Of a stretch of DNA of 64,000 nucleotides, positions 58,028 through 64,000 are shown piece after piece; the stretch's first letter is position 1, and every line of letters begins with the position of its first letter. The stretch is from Prinia subflava (taxonomy: Eukaryota > Chordata > Aves > Passeriformes > Cisticolidae). The notes beneath the pieces were generated by a model that had not been told where the DNA came from, made no database searches, and was given only the letters and a program-made list of their open reading frames with translations. A program made the position numbers and the translations under genes. The stretch lies in assembly GCF_021018805.1 (NCBI RefSeq), contig NC_086283.1, positions 16,644,162-16,708,161 on the forward strand. The letters run 5' to 3'.

Positions 58028-61000
58028 CAGCATGGAGACCCTTCATTTTTAGCCACCATTTTCCAGGTGGCTGTGTGAGGCAGGGATGGAGGTATGGATG
58101 GGGCGGGGGAGGAGCTGAAGGAATCAGTAGATGGCAGAGTTGTTCTCTGCTCTCTGCTGTTCCTCTCACAGGTTCACAAGGATTTTATAGTGGATTTGTT
58201 GCCAAGATGATGCCCCAAGGCTGGAGATACTCAGCCTGGCCAAGGAGCAGGCTGGGACTGGAGCCAGGCTGAACATTCCCACACATCCCACAGTGCCACA
58301 GGTGTGACAGGAGTGGAAATATGCAGGGAAAGTGTAGCCCTGATTTCATGCCTCAGATGTGTTGGTTTGTGAAATTCTTTTCCCAGGCAATTTGCTGTAA
58401 ACAAAAAGAGATGTTTCTTTAATTATATCTTTGTTATTCATTCCTTTTAGAGGAGGGACCTCTTGATGGCCCTCTGGTTTAACCGATGTGGTTGAAGAGG
58501 TGTTGACTTTACCATCTAATCATACTGGTCTCTGGAAATAGTGTATAAAGAAATTGCATTTTGAATAAACCTCTCTTTCTTGCCTTCTGAGAAATCATGG
58601 AGTCAGTGTGGTTTATTTCGTGTCCTACAGAGACAGAAAAGGGCTCATGTGATGCCAACATGACCTGCTCAGAGCACCCCGGCTTACAGCTCTGAGGCAA
58701 AAGGGCTCTGTGACACCATTGCAGTGTCTATACATGCATGGAAGGCAGCACTGCTCTGCCTTTGCATTGCTCTGCAAGAGATTCAAGATTGGTTTTGCTG
58801 CCTCTGACCTTGCATGGAGTGTCTTGGTTGGGCTCCCAGACTAAGATGGCTGCATATCAATTTCCACCTGAGCACAGATTCCCGCTGCCAGCAGCGCTGC
58901 CTTCTCCGTGGGGTTGGTTAGGCTCAAGTAGGGGCTGAGGGTTTCCTGCCCTAAGCTCTCAGGCCTGAGCAGTGTTCCTTGTCTGCCCCTCACATCTTTG
59001 GCTTCTCACCCTGCCTGGGTCATCTCCTGCCACTGACAGCAGTGCCACTCTCTCTTGCTCACCTTGGGGCTGTGTGTGACCCCAACAGCATCCTAGTTAT
59101 CTGGAGGTTGGAGCACAAGCCCCCCAGGGGATCCAAAGATTGACGAGGAGAGTGGAGAAATGACAGCAAAGGCTGAAAGGAGATGGGTGAAGAGCCACAG
59201 ATGTGATTCCCATAGTGATGAAGAAAGCCCTCTGATGGGAACCTTGTGGAGCTCAGTGTGTGAAAGGCTTGAGGAAAGATGAATAAATTGCATTATTGCC
59301 TTGGCAGGGAGATTGTGGTGTAATGGAGAATAAACAGGCAAAATATTGAACTAGAGGCTGCCAAATCTGCCTCAGGATGTTGCTCATGTCTTGGTAATTT
59401 CCAATGAGGATCCAAATGATTTCCTGTGGGGTCACTGCGCAGCCCCAGTCGAATAACCAGGCACAATCAGCCCAGGACTCAGCCATGGTGAGGGCTCACT
59501 GCAAACCTCTGCCTTTGGAGCGAGGGAAAGGAGAGAAAGGCTGAGTAGAACAACAGCTGACTCAAGTTGTGTCTTACCCGACCTCCCAGGACATGAACCC
59601 ACAAGAAATCTTTGGGAACCTATCCATCCCAGCACTGCACATGGCATCTCATCCTGGACTTTGGTTGGGAGCTGTGAAACTGTCCATGGGGCACAATGCC
59701 TTCATCCATTGGCATATCCCAGCTGGCGGCCAGGGACCCTTGTGGGGTGGTGGGAGCTGAGGTGGCTCTGCTGTGGCAAGGCTGGGTAGTGACAAGTTTT
59801 GTTTGTAGAGCCCAGCAAGTGCTTGGCACCAGTTGCAGTCATGGCTGCCAGGGGCTAAGCCCCACAGTGAGGAGAGGAACAGCAGCATCCTCCCTCTCCC
59901 CTTGAGGATTTTGGTTTGTTTGTGTGTCCCACACAGATGCTGAACAGGGAGTCCCACCTGCCTTTTGTCCCAATGGGGCAGGCAGGGAGGAAGAAGAGAT
60001 GCAGAGGTGATGCTAGGACCTTCCCCACCCACCCATCGCGCCGCACCGTGGGAGGCAGCGGTGTCACCACCAGCCCTGCAGCCTCCCCGGGTTTTGCTTT
60101 CCCCCACTCCCCTCCTTTCACAACATGAAAAGGCAGAGCCCCGCCAGGGCGTTTCACTGCGGTTTTGATGGGAGCAGGCCCCTGCACCCCGTGCAGGGAG
60201 AGCAGTTTTCGACCCTTGACTGAGAATGGCGGAAGGCACGGGATGTTCTGCTCCCTTCCGCCGTGACTCAGGCAAGAGGGGCTTGTTCGGCAGTGCCGGG
60301 GCTGTGGGCCTCCCCACACCGGGCTCTATTTTTAGGAAGTTGGAAGTAGGTGCAGCCTTCACAGCAAGAAGTTTCTAGTGCCATTTGTGGTTTCGTAGCT
60401 ACAGCAAAGCTCAGCATCAGCAGTTCTGAGGCCAGGTGCTCTCTGTGGCCCAGCACAGCTCGGCTGGCATTGCCACCCAGAGGTGGCATGAAAGACACAT
60501 GCCCTTTGGGGCCCTCCATCCTTTTCAGGGTCACTGGGGCTTGTTTCTTTGCTGTTCCCTGATCTCCACCCACCTCAGTCCCCTGGGGAAAAGGCTGGCC
60601 CTGGGTGCAACCATGGATTGTACAGAAGTGCAGGGAGGTGAGGGGGTAAGGAGGAAAGGGGCACAGGGGACAGTGACCTCTGGAACACGGTTGCTCAGAG
60701 GGACAGTAACACCCCAATGCCAACCCCTGTTGCTTTTTTTCTATTGTTCTTTGCTGCTCTGGAGGATGGCAGAGAAGATGTCTGGATGGGCAGGTGTCCC
60801 CTCACATGTATAGGGAAAATGCAGTGGAGATGACACTGTACATCTGATCTGATCTACCTGCTGGGACTACCTGTGTTCACATCTGCTGGAGCCTGGAACT
60901 TTTGCTCATCTCCACATGGGTTTCTCCGTGGCTGAGCTGAGGCTGCAGCCTGCCATTGCCACCATGGTGACTACAACCAGCATATTATGCTTTTCTTTTC

Positions 61001-64000
61001 CACAGGGGGATATGACTTTCACAGACATTGACACGTTTTTTCTCTCCCTGAAACTGTTTTTTGCTGCTCTGGACTCCAAGAATTTTCTCTTGTTTCTACT
61101 GAGGTAGATAATGAACAGAAACCACAATGCAACCTTTCCTTCTCCGGATGATGATGATGTTTTCTGCAGTTCTCTGGGTGTTTCTGTTCCCTCTTCCTCT
61201 CTGATGACAAGGTTGTCCTGGAGACATCAGAGCTCAGAGGATACAGGAGAGTGAAAAATCTAAAGAAGTAAAAAACAAGTGGCAGAACAGTTCAAATTTC
61301 TCTTCTGCCCCGGCCCTGGGCTGAAGGGACTTAATTTAGGTTTCTCTCATATATTCCTTTCTGCATCAATCCCACGGCATTGCAGGCAAACTCCTTTTCT
61401 CACTCAGAATAAAATCTTCTTTTTGAGTGTATTGTTCTTTGCATTGCACAACACCCAGCTTTTGTTAATTGTAAAGAGCAAGAAACATATTTTTAAAAGG
61501 TAGTCAAGAAACCACAGTGGGCACCGAAAAAACCCAAAAAATCACTCTCTTCTCAGCAGCTTTCACCTCGCTGCCTTCAAAGATGCACCCAGCCTTTGAC
61601 AGATCACAGGGGCAGGCAACCGGATATTTTCTCAGTAAACAAATGCAGAACCCTGAGTACAAACGGAGACAATTTGCTGATCAGCGGAAATACCACAACT
61701 AGGGCAACAGGAATGCAAGCAATGGATCACATTTTCCCATTGTCTCACCCAGGGGTTATCTGGCTGGAGGAAGTGTGCCAGTTTGGGTTCACAAGTGGGT
61801 GGGCCTGGTTACGTTCAGAGTTTGGTGGGAGGTGAAAGAAAACCCATTCGGTTTCTTAGTGATGAGCTTGTCATGGGGTGAAGATGTGACTTCATCTTCC
61901 CTGGGATTATTTCATGAAAACAGACTCTTCCTTCGGCTGTTGGGTCCTCTCTTCCTTGCCCATCGTCTCTCTGGATCATGCCCCACTCTCCCTAAGACTG
62001 TGTTTCCTGCTCTGCTATGCTCCCCCATGTTCCTACAGCAGCCACACAGTCAGGGAGATGCATCCCTCCCATCTCTATATCCATGTGAGGTGGCAATAGA
62101 GCATGTCCCAAGGGGCTAACCACTCCACATAGGCCACAGCAGGTCCGTGGGTTGCCTGGCTCTGAGCAGCAATGGTACCAGAATGGCTCTTTGGGGATCT
62201 GCCTGTCACAGGGCTTGGTCAGCTCCTCCTGTCTGATCCAACACTCCTGGCAGAGCCGCCATGGCTGAGCTGGACAAGCCTCAGGGCCCAGTGCTGCAGA
62301 GTGGACAGCTCCTGAGGGTTGCTCCCTGCCAGCTGCAGCAGCAAGGGGCTGGATTGCTGGTGTGGAGAAAGGGTTTCCTGAAGAGGAGCTGCCGCTGCTG
62401 AACCTCTGCCAGGATCCCCACTGTCTTTTTTCCACCTGGTTTCCCCTATAGGGGTACTGCCAAGGAGCAACTCAGTTTCCTGGTTTGCAGCACAAGCTGG
62501 CCAGCTGGTGATGTTTTGTGCTGGGTACTCAAAACTGGAGCCTTTCCCCATTCTCCTCACCAAACCTGTCACCTCATCCAAGGCTCCAGCCTCCCCATCA
62601 AGGTGCATGAAATGGGACCAGCAACATGCTTAGGCTTGTCAACATTTCCTACAGGTTCTTCTCATTTCAGTGAAGCAGGTGGCTCTACAGAAATGTCTTT
62701 GGAAAGGTTTTGTCTGCTGGAGAAAGCCAGGGCTCAGGAATAGCTGTGCAAAAACACTCTGCAACACTCAGCTTTGTGGTTTCACACGTTACTGGCTGTC
62801 TCTGTCCCAACATATTTGGGAACCATATTAAGTGATGACTTGACATGTAATTTAGTTTCACATGTAGTGACTTACCCCAGATGAGTTAAATTTAGAGGAA
62901 ATTCTAAAGAACCCTGGAAAATGCTGGTGAGTGTGATGGGGCTAAGGCAAAGCATGAGGACTTTGGAGATCTGGTGCTTGTTCCCCACTGTGGCCTTGTG
63001 GCTCTCAGCTGTCTGGGGTATTGGGAATTTTCAAATGTCTTTCTCCCTTGGTAGGGAAAACTTGCCATGGTAGGGATAATAGGCAGGGGCTTGATATCAG
63101 ACCAGAAGCATGAGAGGAGGTCAGGCTTGGCCTTTCCAAAGATTATGGCAATTTTAAGACAAAAAGAAATAAAATCAGGCACTTGGCAGTGGCCCCAGGC
63201 TGTGTGTGGACTTGGTCCTCTGCACAGCAGAGCTCGAAGCCCAAGGGATTGGGTCCAAAGCTCAGTGATGCTGAGGAGACCCTCTCTGGGGACACAACTA
63301 ATGTATCTCCAGCACTGTTTTGGTCACCTTGCTGCTACTGGGAGGACACTCCTGAGGACTGGAAAACCCTGGTGAGCTGAACAGCAAGGCAGCCCTTGGA
63401 TGGTAAGGGTGTGTGGGCAGCCCTCAGAGTACCAGCACTTGGGAGGAGGGAGTGGTAACTCCAGTGGTTACTCTCTCCTCTAAAAGGCAAAAGCGGGTCT
63501 GACCTTGGAGCTGGCACCCTCTTCCCAAAAAATGAGCCCTACCCCTCACTGCAGAGGTGTGAAGTCCTGCTAGGCTGAAGGGTTACACGACCCCAAAGCA
63601 CCAGCCAGGGCCTCAGCCCTGAGCTGTCTTCTGCCCCTGTCACTCAATTGCTGCTCACAAAGACCCTGGAGCCATACCACACTTGTGATTAGGATATTCT
63701 ATTTAGGAGCACAGCGACCTGCTAAGGTCAAACCCTGATTCATTTGCAGAGGTGTTTGTGCTTTGTTATCAGCATTAGCATTTGCAGCTTACAGCACCTT
63801 AACCACACAGGGCAGGATGCGGGAGAGAAGGCAGATAGCAAAAGCAGATGCTGGACTCCATCCTGCAATGCTCTCAGCAGCCCCAAAAAGCACTGTGTAC
63901 CCTCCTCTCCTAGGGCTGCTGGCAAGCAGGACCTGGTCAGCACTCTCTGCCTTGGCAGGATCCAAACCTGTATTGGCTGTGTGCACATCTGATAAGAATA
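58028..64000. other. Intergenic region after the ERV
   Basis: No exon, RNA gene or transposon is recognised. It is somewhat GC-richer than the first 42 kb. A 237-codon minus-strand frame at 59649-60362 lies in its GC-richest part and is Pro/Gly/Ala/Ser-rich without a known domain, so it is treated as chance. The next gene expected by synteny, CD40LG, is not visible. Confidence 0.5.

Noticed and set aside
59649..60362. 237-codon minus-strand frame
   Set aside because: GC-rich sequence with a Pro/Gly/Ala/Ser-rich translation, overlapping other frames on both strands, no domain and no splice or promoter context.
42501..64000. CD40LG exons expected downstream of VGLL1
   Set aside because: No frame on either strand shows the TNF-homology strands or the N-terminal membrane segment of CD40 ligand. 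The large last exon should have been visible as an open frame and is not.

Overview
The window is vertebrate nuclear DNA, most likely from a bird. It is AT-rich, with multi-exon genes, GT-AG introns, one CpG-island promoter, degraded CR1-type LINE tails and an avian-style endogenous retrovirus (ERV). There are no bacterial-style operons. Three protein-coding genes lie head to tail on the + strand: BRS3 (bombesin receptor subtype 3), HTATSF1 (Tat-SF1/Cus2-type U2 snRNP factor) and VGLL1 (vestigial-like TEAD cofactor). From general knowledge this is the gene order of human Xq26, which corresponds to a piece of avian chromosome 4; the chromosome assignment is inference. All coding exons were placed from reading frame, splice sites and protein similarity. 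They give uninterrupted proteins of 396 aa (3 exons), 450 aa (9 exons) and 223 aa (3 coding exons).

Layout: 1-7357 is upstream intergenic DNA with one CR1 tail. 7358-11831 is BRS3. 11832-17280 is flanking DNA with small tandem repeats. 17290-17900 is a GC-box-rich CpG island holding the HTATSF1 promoter and exon 1, and the HTATSF1 coding region runs to 28011 with alternative poly(A) signals after it. 33.7-37.25 kb is the VGLL1 upstream region, ending in a striking G/T-only tract. VGLL1 coding exons lie between 37271 and 41272, with 3' end signals near 42.4 kb. 42.5-53.5 kb and 58-64 kb are intergenic: no conserved exon is recognised, but there are hairpins and one unusually long open frame. 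53472-58021 is a complete but gene-poor LTR retrotransposon on the - strand.

The genes do not form one pathway: a seven-helix receptor, a splicing/DNA-repair factor and a transcription cofactor sit together by ancient synteny. The most notable points follow. (1) The BRS3 protein carries GRP-receptor-type residues at three of the four positions that separate GRPR from the orphan mammalian BRS3, so it may still be a bombesin/GRP receptor. (2) HTATSF1 lacks the long acidic tail of mammals but keeps an acidic serine motif at its extreme C-terminus. (3) The ERV is young: two 335-bp LTRs differ at only two sites, with an exact 6-bp target duplication, a tRNA-Trp-like primer site, a polypurine tract and almost no coding capacity, which suggests a non-autonomous family mobilised by another virus. 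No wholly new multi-gene system is evident.
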